A stretch of DNA of 64,000 nt from Massilia aquatica. Its GTDB lineage: Bacteria > Pseudomonadota > Gammaproteobacteria > Burkholderiales > Burkholderiaceae_D. The stretch spans positions 62,001-126,000 of the forward strand of contig NZ_VVIW01000005.1 of assembly GCF_011682045.1 (NCBI RefSeq), given 5' to 3'. Below the pieces are notes generated by a model. That model worked only from the letters and a program-made list of their open reading frames with translations. It was not told the DNA's origin and did no database searches. Shown in pieces: positions 7,463 to 15,221 of this stretch; the first letter of the stretch is position 1, and every line of letters begins with the position of its first letter. A program made the position numbers and the translations under genes.

Positions 7463-9019
7463 ATGCATAACGAAGGTGCCATCACTGTCATCACCGCTAA
7501 GCGTCTCACGCTAGCCCTTGCCGCCGCGGGCGCCATTGGCGGAGCGGTTGGTGCGATCGCGGTCAACCATAACAACGCAGTCGCCTCCGCTCCTGTTGCG
7601 CTCGCCGCGCAGGCACCCTCCGCCGCGCCATCGGCCACCCCCGTCAATCCAGGCGCCCCCGCGCCGCTGGCTGCTGGCGTGGTGTTGCCCGACTTTACCC
7701 AGATTGTTTCGCGCAACGGCCCGGCCGTGGTCAACATCCGGGTCATGGGCAGCACCAAGACCGCCATGGGCCCTCAACGCGGCCGCGGCATGCCTCCGCA
7801 GTTCGACGAGGATGACCCGTTTTTCGAATTTTTCCGTCGCTTCCAGGGGCCGCAGATGCCCCGCGGACAACAACGCGACACGCCCGTTTTTGGCGCCGGT
7901 TCCGGGTTCATTATCAGCCCGGACGGTGTCATCCTGACCAATGCGCACGTGGTGCGCGACGCCACCGAAGTCACGGTCAAGCTCAATGACCGGCGCGAAT
8001 TCCGCGCCAAGGTGCTCGGCTCCGACCCCAAGACCGATGTGGCGGTGCTCAAGATTGACGCCAAGAATCTGCCGGTGGTGCCAATCGGCAAATCGAACGA
8101 TCTCAAGGTAGGCGAATGGGTGCTGGCGATCGGCTCGCCGTTCGGCCTGGAAAGCACGGTCACGGCCGGCGTGGTCAGCGCCAAGGGGCGCACGCTGCAG
8201 GACGACAGCCAGGTGCCGTTCATCCAGACCGACGTGGCGGTCAATCCCGGCAACTCGGGCGGCCCGCTGTTCAATACCAAGGGCGAAGTGATCGGCATCA
8301 ATTCGCAGATCTACAGCCAGACCGGCGGCTACATGGGCTTGTCGTTCGCCATTCCGATCGATGTGGCGTACCGCATCAAGGATCAGATCGTTACCACCGG
8401 CAAGGTGCAGCATGCCAAGCTGGGTGTATCGATCCAGGAAGTGAACCAGGGCTTCGCCGATTCCTTCAAGCTCGATTCGCCCGAAGGCGCACTGGTGTCG
8501 AACGTGGAAAAAGGCGGCGCCGCCGACAAGGCGGGTCTCAAAACCGGCGACATCATCCGCAAGCTGAACGGCCAGCCGATCATTGCCTCGGGCGACTTGC
8601 CGGCCATGCTCAGCGTGTCCCAGCCGGGCGACAAGGTCAGCATGGACGTCTGGCGCGACGGCAAGATCGTGCGCATCGATGCGCGCCTGGCCAATGCCAG
8701 CGACAAGGTGGCGCTCGATGAGCGCGAACCGGCCGCCGGCGGCGCCGACCAGAGTGCGAAACTCGGCCTGGCCCTGCGTCCGCTCGACCCCAACGAAAAG
8801 CGCCAGTCGGGCATTGCCTCGGGCCTGGTGATCGAAGACGCGGCCGGTGCCGCCTCCTCGGCCGGGGTCCAGCCGGGCGATGTTTTACTGTCTGTCAATG
8901 GCCGTGCCGTCAATTCGGTCGACCAGGTGCGCGATGTGGTGGGCAAGGCCAGCAAGTCGGTGGCCTTGCTGATTCAGCGCGGTAATGACAGAATCTTCAT
9001 TCCGGTGCGGATCGGGTAA
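7463..9019 (+). CDS. Do-family periplasmic serine endopeptidase (DegQ/MucD type)
   Basis: This is an envelope quality-control protease and chaperone. The 518-residue protein has an N-terminal hydrophobic segment (about residues 14-34) that can act as signal or anchor, then a trypsin-like domain with His162 (TNAHVV), Asp192 (KTDVAVL) and Ser265 (GNSGGP). Two PDZ domains follow, about 310-400 and 420-515. An Ala/Pro-rich linker lies between anchor and protease. A two-component system starts 42 bases downstream, an arrangement suggesting envelope-stress coupling. AGGAG precedes the start. Confidence 0.93.
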   Translation: MHNEGAITVITAKRLTLALAAAGAIGGAVGAIAVNHNNAVASAPVALAAQAPSAAPSATPVNPGAPAPLAAGVVLPDFTQIVSRNGPAVVNIRVMGSTKTAMGPQRGRGMPPQFDEDDPFFEFFRRFQGPQMPRGQQRDTPVFGAGSGFIISPDGVILTNAHVVRDATEVTVKLNDRREFRAKVLGSDPKTDVAVLKIDAKNLPVVPIGKSNDLKVGEWVLAIGSPFGLESTVTAGVVSAKGRTLQDDSQVPFIQTDVAVNPGNSGGPLFNTKGEVIGINSQIYSQTGGYMGLSFAIPIDVAYRIKDQIVTTGKVQHAKLGVSIQEVNQGFADSFKLDSPEGALVSNVEKGGAADKAGLKTGDIIRKLNGQPIIASGDLPAMLSVSQPGDKVSMDVWRDGKIVRIDARLANASDKVALDEREPAAGGADQSAKLGLALRPLDPNEKRQSGIASGLVIEDAAGAASSAGVQPGDVLLSVNGRAVNSVDQVRDVVGKASKSVALLIQRGNDRIFIPVRIG

Positions 9020-9061
9020 TCGTGCCCCTTCCGCCCGCAGGGTACGAGAAAGAAGGATGTG

Positions 9062-9724
9062 ATGCGGCTGTTGCTGGTGGAAGACGATACGATGATTGGC
9101 GAAGTGGTGCTCGACCTGCTCAGGGCCGAGCACTACGCGGTCGACTGGGTCAAGGATGGCGAAATGGCCGACACGGCCTTGCGCCAGTCGCAAAACTACG
9201 ACCTGGTCCTGCTCGACCTGGGCTTGCCGCGCAAGGATGGCCTGGAAGTGCTGCGCGCCATGCGCACGCGCAAGGACCGCACCCCGGTGCTGGTGGCGAC
9301 CGCGCGCGACGCGGTCGAGCAGCGCATCGCCGGCCTCGACGCCGGGGCCGACGATTATGTCCTCAAACCCTACGACCTCGACGAACTGCTGGCGCGCATC
9401 CGCGCCTTGCTGCGCCGTGCCGCCGGACGCGGCGAACCGATCTTCGAATACAAGGCCATCAGCATCAATCCGGCCACCCGCGAAGTGCAGGTCGACGGCG
9501 TGCCGGTGACCTTGTCGGCGCGCGAATGGGCGGTCCTGGAAGCCTTGATTGCGCGTCCCGGCGTGGTGCTTTCGCGGGCCCAGCTGGAAGAAAAGCTGTA
9601 CAGCTGGCGCGATGAAGTGAGCAGCAACGCGGTGGAAGTGTACATCCACGGCTTGCGCAAGAAGCTCGGCAGCGATCTGATCCAGAACGTGCGCGGGGTC
9701 GGCTACATGGTGCCCAAACTATGA
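9062..9724 (+). CDS. OmpR-family response regulator
   Basis: This is a DNA-binding response regulator of about 220 residues. The receiver domain shows the acidic pair Asp8/Asp9, phosphoacceptor Asp52 in LLDLGLP and the conserved Lys in VLKPYD. The C-terminal winged helix includes LSAREWAVLEAL and VEVYIHGLRKKLG, typical of the QseB/TctD/PmrA group. The ATG at 9062 is better spaced from the AGAAGGA ribosome site than the GTG at 9059. The stop overlaps the kinase start by 4 bases, so the two are translationally coupled. Confidence 0.93.
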   Translation: MRLLLVEDDTMIGEVVLDLLRAEHYAVDWVKDGEMADTALRQSQNYDLVLLDLGLPRKDGLEVLRAMRTRKDRTPVLVATARDAVEQRIAGLDAGADDYVLKPYDLDELLARIRALLRRAAGRGEPIFEYKAISINPATREVQVDGVPVTLSAREWAVLEALIARPGVVLSRAQLEEKLYSWRDEVSSNAVEVYIHGLRKKLGSDLIQNVRGVGYMVPKL

Positions 9725-11103
9725 ACCTGGCGCACTCGCTGCGCGGCCGTCTGTTGTGGTTTTTGCTCGCGGCCATCAGTATCGCCGCCGTGGCGCAAGC
9801 GTCGATCGCCTATCGCACGGCGCTGTCCGACGCCGACCAGATTTTCGATTACCACATGCAGCAGATGGCGCTGTCGCTGCGCTCCAGCGCGCCGCTGTCG
9901 AACAACACCGACACCGCCGCGACCGTGGAAGCGGACGCCGAGAACAACGAGCTGATGGTGCAGGTCTGGACCCCGGACGGGGTGCGCGTGTTCCGCACCG
10001 TTTCGCGCACCAACTTGCCGCAGCACGCGGTGCTGGGCTTTTCCAACGTCAAGGCCAACAACACCACCTACCGCGTGTTTTCGGTGCAAAGCAGCACCCA
10101 GACCCTGCAGATCGCCCAGGACATGGCGGTGCGGCGCAACATGGCCGGCAACCTGGCCCTGCGCACGGTCGGCCCGATCGCGGTGATGATGCCGATCCTG
10201 ATGCTGGTCGTGTGGTGGGTCGTGAGCGGCTCGCTGCAACCGGTCTCGCGCGTGCGCACCCAGGTGGCGGCGCGCCAGGCCGACGACCTCTCGCCGGTGT
10301 CGGAAGCGGACTTGCCGGACGAAGTGCTGCCGCTGGTGCAGGAATTGAACCTCCTGTTCGGGCGCGTGAAAACCGCCTTCGACGCCCAGCAGCATTTCGT
10401 GGCCGACGCCGCGCACGAGCTGCGCACACCCTTGCAGGCGCTCAAACTCCAGGTGCTGAGCCTGGAGCGGGCCGACAGTCCGGAAGCGCGCGGGGTGGCG
10501 GTGGGAAGGCTGACGGCCGGCATCGAGCGCGCCACCCGGCTGGTCGAGCAATTGCTGGTGCTGGCGCGCCAGGAAGCGAGCGCGGCCAGTGGAGTGAAAA
10601 CCCAGCCGGTCGAGCTGGCCGACCTGGCCAAACGCGCCCTGGCCGACCTGGCGGGCGCGGCGCAGACGCGCGGCATCGACCTGGGCCTGGCGCGTGCCGA
10701 TCCGGTGCAGGTGGCGGGCCAGCCCGACGCGCTGATGATCATGCTGCGCAACCTGATCGACAACGCCCTCAAATACACACCGGCCGGCGGCACGGTCGAC
10801 ATCAGCGTGACGGGGGAGGGCAAGGGAGCTGCGCTGGTGGTGGAAGACAGCGGGCCGGGCATACCAGCCGACGAAAGGGAGCGGGTATTCAACCGTTTCT
10901 ACCGCATCGCCGGCAGCGAGGCCAGTGGCAGCGGTCTGGGGCTGGCGATCATCAAAGCGATCGCCGAACGGCATGGCGCCAGGTTAAGCTTGGGCGAATC
11001 GGCCAAGCTGGGCGGCCTGAGCGTGCGCATCGACTTCCCCAAGGGGTCAGACCCCGGTTTTTCAGTGAGGGGTCTGACCCCGGTGTCACCGGAGTCGAGA
11101 TAA
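9721..11103 (+). CDS. Sensor histidine kinase
   Basis: This 460-residue membrane kinase is the partner of the preceding regulator. It has an N-terminal helix (about 10-30), a periplasmic sensor region, and a second helix near 150-170 (IAVMMPILMLVVWWVVSG). The dimerisation box is FVADAAHELRTPLQALK, and the ATPase motifs are NLIDNALKYTP, VEDSGPGIP and GSGLGLAI. The last 20 or so residues (after VRIDFP) are encoded by a dispersed GGGGTCAGACCCC repeat and probably replace the native C-terminus. The signal is unknown; the adjacent DegQ-like protease suggests envelope stress. Confidence 0.92.
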   Translation: MNLAHSLRGRLLWFLLAAISIAAVAQASIAYRTALSDADQIFDYHMQQMALSLRSSAPLSNNTDTAATVEADAENNELMVQVWTPDGVRVFRTVSRTNLPQHAVLGFSNVKANNTTYRVFSVQSSTQTLQIAQDMAVRRNMAGNLALRTVGPIAVMMPILMLVVWWVVSGSLQPVSRVRTQVAARQADDLSPVSEADLPDEVLPLVQELNLLFGRVKTAFDAQQHFVADAAHELRTPLQALKLQVLSLERADSPEARGVAVGRLTAGIERATRLVEQLLVLARQEASAASGVKTQPVELADLAKRALADLAGAAQTRGIDLGLARADPVQVAGQPDALMIMLRNLIDNALKYTPAGGTVDISVTGEGKGAALVVEDSGPGIPADERERVFNRFYRIAGSEASGSGLGLAIIKAIAERHGARLSLGESAKLGGLSVRIDFPKGSDPGFSVRGLTPVSPESR

Positions 11104-11126
11104 AGGGGTCTGACCCCGGTGTTACC
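11042..11126. repeat. Dispersed 3'-end repeat, triple copy B
   Basis: Three GGGGTC(A/T)GACCCCGG cores lie at 11042-11057, 11069-11085 and 11105-11126. The first two are translated as the C-terminus of the kinase, and its TAA stop sits between the second and third. The cores are self-complementary and could form short hairpins. Confidence 0.8.
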
Positions 11127-11180
11127 TTTAATCAACGGTGCCATGGATCCCGCCCTCGCGGGGAAGACGGTGCCATACGC

Positions 11181-11732
11181 CTACTTCTTGATAATCGCCT
11201 GCAACAACGCAAACGCCTCATGCCGGATCGCCGCATCGGCAGCCGCCAGTTCCTTGCGTGCCTGCACCAGCGCCGGCTTTTTGAGCATCTTCTTTTCCGC
11301 CGCGTTCGGCACCGGCGGTTCCGGCGGGAACATGCTGGCCCGGCTGTTATACGTCTGCTGCAACAAACGCTTGCCATAATCCGACGCATAAAACGCTGTC
11401 AGTTCATTGGCCGCCTCGGTCCCGATGACGCGCGCCACCGGCAGCGCCAGGCGCTTGTAAATCTCCTGCGGCGTCACCTTGTCGAGCTTGGCGAACACAC
11501 TGTCGCGCTGTTGGTCATTCACATACCGGCTCGCACCGGCCACCGAGCGCATCATTTTTTCCGACTGCATGGCTTCCAGCATGGCTTGCACCGCCTGGAC
11601 CCGGGCGGCATCGGGCGTTGCCACCGGCACCGACGCACCCGGGGTGGCGGCAGGCGCGGCGGCCGGCGCGGCCTGGGAAAGCGGCGCGCAGGCCAGCAGT
11701 GCGGCCAGGGTCAGCGCGTAAGATCGTTTCAT
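11181..11732 (-). CDS. DUF2059-like secreted protein
   Basis: This exported protein has 183 residues from the ATG at 11732, which follows a GGATGAAGAA ribosome site. It starts with a signal peptide (MKRSYALTLAALLACAPLSQA), then an Ala/Pro-rich linker, then a helical domain containing ELTAFYASDYGKRLLQQ, which matches the DUF2059 pattern. Its biochemical role is not established. It lies downstream of the TonB receptor on the same strand but beyond that gene's terminator, so it is probably transcribed separately. Confidence 0.75.
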   Translation of the reverse strand: MKRSYALTLAALLACAPLSQAAPAAAPAATPGASVPVATPDAARVQAVQAMLEAMQSEKMMRSVAGASRYVNDQQRDSVFAKLDKVTPQEIYKRLALPVARVIGTEAANELTAFYASDYGKRLLQQTYNSRASMFPPEPPVPNAAEKKMLKKPALVQARKELAAADAAIRHEAFALLQAIIKK

Positions 11733-11794
11733 TTCTTCATCCTTTTCAACAGTCACAGGGCTGCCCGTCAACGGGCCAGCCGACACAATAATGC

Positions 11795-11831
11795 AAAAGG
11801 GCAGGCCAGGTCGACGCGACCCGGCCTGCCC
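11795..11831 (-). terminator. Terminator of the TonB receptor gene
   Basis: On the minus strand GGGCAGGCC pairs with GGCCTGCCC (11799-11807 with 11823-11831) and is followed by TTTT. It lies 24 bases after the receptor stop codon. Confidence 0.72.
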
Positions 11832-11854
11832 ATCACCTTTAGCGAGCGCTACGC

Positions 11855-14239
11855 TTAAAACTTATGCCACAGGCGGGCGAAATACGAGGCGCCGTTCATG
11901 CCGAACTGCACCGACTCGTACTTGAAGCCGTTGTCGGTCTGGTCCGGGTCCTGCTCGGTCGGCTTGACATTGAAAATATTCGCGCCGCCCACGGTCAGCT
12001 TGGTCTTGTCGCTGAAATTATACGTAAAACTCAGGTCGGCCGAGGTCTTGGCCTTGTACACCTGGTTCGGGGTCGGAGGGCCGGACCAGGTGCCGAGGGT
12101 TTGCTTGCCGAAGTGGATCACCTTGAAATCGGTGCCGATCTTGCCCAGCGAATACTCGAAGCCCAAGGTCGCCTTGCGCCGCGGTCCGCCCTGTTCCAGG
12201 AACAGGCGCTCGCGCTGGGACAGCAGCACGTCTTCATAGCCCTTGAAGGCGGCCGGCGCATTCACCCCGGTCACTTCGGTCTTGCTGATGTTCATGGCCA
12301 GGAAGGTATTGAGCTTGCCGCCGGCCAGCTCGCTGCGGTTCGAGACCGTCAGATCGAGGCCTTGCGTCTTGGTATCGATCGAGTTGACGAAGAACTGGGC
12401 CGCGCCCACGCCCAGGGTGCTCAGCAGCGGTACGATCGGCGCGTAGTTGTTGGCGTCGAAACGGCCCGAGAACACGATGCGGTCGTCGATCGCAATGCGG
12501 TACAGGTCGGCCGTGACCGAGGTGGTCGGGGTCGGCGTCCAGGTGCCGCCCAGGGTGAAGCTGACCGACTCTTCTTCCTTCAGCTTGGGAATGCCGATCG
12601 CATTGGCGACGTTGCCGCCGTTCGGCGCGAACACCGAATCGACCGGATTGCCGTTGACGAACTCGGTGAACGTCGACGAGAAAAACGCCTGTTGCAGCGA
12701 CGGTGCGCGGAAACCCGTGCTGGCCGAGCCACGCAGCAAGATCGCATCGCTGATCTTGTAAGCCGCCGCCAGCTTGCCGGTGACGCTGTTGCCGAAGTCG
12801 CTGAATTTCTCGTAACGCACGGCCGACAGCACTTTCAGGCGCTCGGTGACATCGGTCTCGACATCGATGTAGGCCGCCATGCTATGGCGGCTGCGGTCGG
12901 TCGCGTCGCTCGGGCGGAAGCCCGGGAAACCCTGGCTGCCCGGGTCGCCGCCGAAGCCGGGACCGTCGACATCGTTGTAGGAACCGGCTTCGCCGGCGAA
13001 GATTTCGTAGTTTTCCTTGCGGAACTCGGCGCCGAAGGCCAGGTTCAAGCCGCTTAAGATGCCCGGAAAGAAACGGCTGGCATCGGCGTTGGTGGTCAGT
13101 TGCATGGCGGCAAAACCGCCGGCATCGAATTGCGAAGCCGACACGCCCTTGCCGCCCTTGAGCAGGTCGGCGTTGGCAATCGAGGCATTCAGCGTATTGC
13201 TGATGTTGTAAAGCATCTTGTTGTAGCCGTAGGTCTGCGAGAAGTCCGCATTCCACTCGCCCAGCTTGGCGCGATAGCCGACCGTGCCGTAATGGTCGTC
13301 GATATCGGCATTGATGTACGGTGCGAAACCGTTCGGATACATGGCTTGCGCATTGCGCACCGGAATCTGGTCCGGACCGCGGCCGAACGCGGCCGACGAC
13401 GCATCGCGCTTCTGGGTGCCGGCCGTGAAATACAACTTGCCGTCGACCATGGGAATCTCGCCGTTCAGGTACAGGGTCTGGTTGTTCACCTTGCTGTCGC
13501 CGATGGTGCGCAGGCTGCCCGCGTCGGCCCGGTTCGAGCGGCCACGGTCCAGATATTCGGCCGTGATGCCGACCACGCCGCCAGCGACTGCCACGCCGCA
13601 ATAGGCCGAGGCCAGGTAGTTCTCGCCGTCGCCGGCCGAATACTGGCCCGCGCCGAGCACGCTCTCGCAGCCCAGCGATTTTTTCAGGTCGATATTGATG
13701 ACGCCGGCGATCGCGTCCGAGCCGTACTGGGCGGCGGCGCCATCGCGCAGCACCTGGATGTTCTTCACCGCCAGCAGCGGAATCGCATTCATGTCGGTGC
13801 CGGTGTTGCCGCGGTTGCGCGCGCCGAAAATGTTCACCAGCGAGGTGCTGTGACGGCGCTTGCCGTTCATCAACACCAGGGTTTGATCCGAGCCCAGGCC
13901 GCGCAGGGCGGCCGAGTCGACCAGGTCGGCGCCGTCGGCCCCGCTCTGGCGCGTCGAGTTGAACGATGGCGAGATGTAGGTGAGCGTCTGGGCCAGGTCG
14001 AACTGGCCGCCCTGCTCGGCCAGGCGGGTCATGGGAATCAGGTCGACCGGGACCGCCGTATCGGTGGCGGAGTTGGCCGAGACGCGGCGTGAACCCACCA
14101 CGCTGACGCTGGGGATGACTTCTTCCTTGGCGGCTGGCTGGCCCGACTGGGCGAAACTGGCGGGGGCATACACGGCGAGAGCGGCACTGCCATACAAAGC
14201 GAGCAAGACGGACCTACGTAAAGTGGTGGGGGTGAACAC
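11855..14239 (-). CDS. TonB-dependent outer-membrane receptor
   Basis: This 794-residue outer-membrane transporter takes up a siderophore, sugar or other large ligand using TonB energy. It has a signal peptide (cleaved near ASFAQ), a TonB-box-like region followed by a plug domain with LRGLGSDQTLVLMNGKRR and QVLRDGAAAQYGSDAIAG, then a beta-barrel ending in the aromatic C-terminus WHKF. The start is a GTG after CGGAGA. No convincing Fur box is visible upstream, and no sugar or siderophore genes adjoin, so the ligand cannot be assigned. Confidence 0.92.
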   Translation of the reverse strand: MFTPTTLRRSVLLALYGSAALAVYAPASFAQSGQPAAKEEVIPSVSVVGSRRVSANSATDTAVPVDLIPMTRLAEQGGQFDLAQTLTYISPSFNSTRQSGADGADLVDSAALRGLGSDQTLVLMNGKRRHSTSLVNIFGARNRGNTGTDMNAIPLLAVKNIQVLRDGAAAQYGSDAIAGVINIDLKKSLGCESVLGAGQYSAGDGENYLASAYCGVAVAGGVVGITAEYLDRGRSNRADAGSLRTIGDSKVNNQTLYLNGEIPMVDGKLYFTAGTQKRDASSAAFGRGPDQIPVRNAQAMYPNGFAPYINADIDDHYGTVGYRAKLGEWNADFSQTYGYNKMLYNISNTLNASIANADLLKGGKGVSASQFDAGGFAAMQLTTNADASRFFPGILSGLNLAFGAEFRKENYEIFAGEAGSYNDVDGPGFGGDPGSQGFPGFRPSDATDRSRHSMAAYIDVETDVTERLKVLSAVRYEKFSDFGNSVTGKLAAAYKISDAILLRGSASTGFRAPSLQQAFFSSTFTEFVNGNPVDSVFAPNGGNVANAIGIPKLKEEESVSFTLGGTWTPTPTTSVTADLYRIAIDDRIVFSGRFDANNYAPIVPLLSTLGVGAAQFFVNSIDTKTQGLDLTVSNRSELAGGKLNTFLAMNISKTEVTGVNAPAAFKGYEDVLLSQRERLFLEQGGPRRKATLGFEYSLGKIGTDFKVIHFGKQTLGTWSGPPTPNQVYKAKTSADLSFTYNFSDKTKLTVGGANIFNVKPTEQDPDQTDNGFKYESVQFGMNGASYFARLWHKF

Positions 14240-14333
14240 GCGACGGTCTCCGGGTTTTTATTAGAAAGGAGATTGATTCTAATGCAATTTCCATGGCCGC
14301 CGTCCAGCACGTTGTGGCGCAATGACAACGTTG

Positions 14334-15131
14334 TCAATACCCGTTGACGGCCTCGGCGCGTCCGCCCACCAGGATCAGATTTCCTTCGAAGCGGGTGCGG
14401 ATCAGGCAGGGCGCGCCCAGTGCACCACCCTGATGCACCGTGATGGTGCGGCCCAGATGGGCCGCCAGCGCGCCCGCCGCCACGCCGGTGGCGCGGTCTT
14501 CCATGGCGGGATCGAGATGGTTGAAGTTGCGCCCTTCGTAGGTGTGCTCGCCACTGCGCCACAGCACGTAGCAGCCGTTGACCCCGTGTTCGCGGCTCCA
14601 CGCGACGATGCGCTCCAGCGGCGGGCGCAGGGCGTGCAGGGTGGCGCGCTCTGGCACTTCGATCAGCAGCTTGGGACTGCCGACCGAGGCCAGCACCGGC
14701 GTGCTGGCCAGGATCAAGCCGGGCTGGTCCAGCAGCCACGCGGCCAGCGCGGCATCGAGCGCGAGCGCAGGGACGGGCTGGGCTTGCAGCGCCACAAAAT
14801 AGTCCTCTCCCTCGCGCCTCAGCAGCAGGGCTTGCCCGCGCATCGCCGTGCTCAGCACGATTTCCTGCGGCGCCTGCCCGGCGCGCCCGAACAGCACCTG
14901 CGCCGCGCCCAGGGTGGCGTGCAGGCACAGGGGACTCCTGGCATGCGGATAGTAATAGTCGGCGATGACTGCCCCATCCGGTCCGGCATCGAAAAACACG
15001 CAGGCCGGATACGGCTGCGCGCGCGCCAAGGCCTGGCGCGCATCGGGCGTGGCCGGCCCGCCCTCGATCACCAGCGCCATGTTGCCATGACCGGGCGATG
15101 CACCAAAACAGCGCACCAGATGAGTCTGCAT
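14334..15131 (-). CDS. PhzF-like isomerase family protein
   Basis: This 265-residue protein has the PhzF two-lobed layout. The N-terminal FGASPGHGNMALVIE resembles the family's GNP motif, and SPLCLHATLGAAQVLF corresponds to the usual PLCGHATLAAA motif. The segment that normally carries the catalytic Glu (SETAF) reads PACVFFD, so the usual acid/base appears to be missing. The reaction is therefore uncertain. Its start lies 37 bases from the LexA box of the divergent dnaE2, so the SOS operator might also affect it. A GACAACGTTGTC palindrome at 14324-14335 overlaps its stop. Confidence 0.7.
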   Translation of the reverse strand: MQTHLVRCFGASPGHGNMALVIEGGPATPDARQALARAQPYPACVFFDAGPDGAVIADYYYPHARSPLCLHATLGAAQVLFGRAGQAPQEIVLSTAMRGQALLLRREGEDYFVALQAQPVPALALDAALAAWLLDQPGLILASTPVLASVGSPKLLIEVPERATLHALRPPLERIVAWSREHGVNGCYVLWRSGEHTYEGRNFNHLDPAMEDRATGVAAGALAAHLGRTITVHQGGALGAPCLIRTRFEGNLILVGGRAEAVNGY

Positions 15132-15167
15132 AGTAATTCCCAATTGGTAAGAAAATGGCCGGAGGTA

Positions 15168-15187
15168 TACTGTGTTTCCATACAGTA
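15168..15187 (+). promoter_or_regulatory. LexA (SOS) box upstream of dnaE2
   Basis: CTGTGTTTCCATACAG at 15170-15185 fits CTG-N10-CAG, flanked by TA on both sides just as in the imuA box. It ends 34 bases before the dnaE2 ATG, so SOS control of the polymerase is very likely. Confidence 0.9.
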
Positions 15188-15221
15188 GTTTCCCTGATAA
15201 ATTTGATTGTAATATTTTTCC

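Noticed and set aside
9721-11858. A 700-residue ORF starting in the kinase and extending to 11858
   Set aside because: It is in a different frame from the kinase and opposes the DUF2059-like gene; its composition is typical of a GC-rich shadow frame.
14240-14290. Fur box upstream of the TonB receptor
   Set aside because: The AT-rich stretch shows only a loose match to the Fur consensus, so iron control is not claimed.
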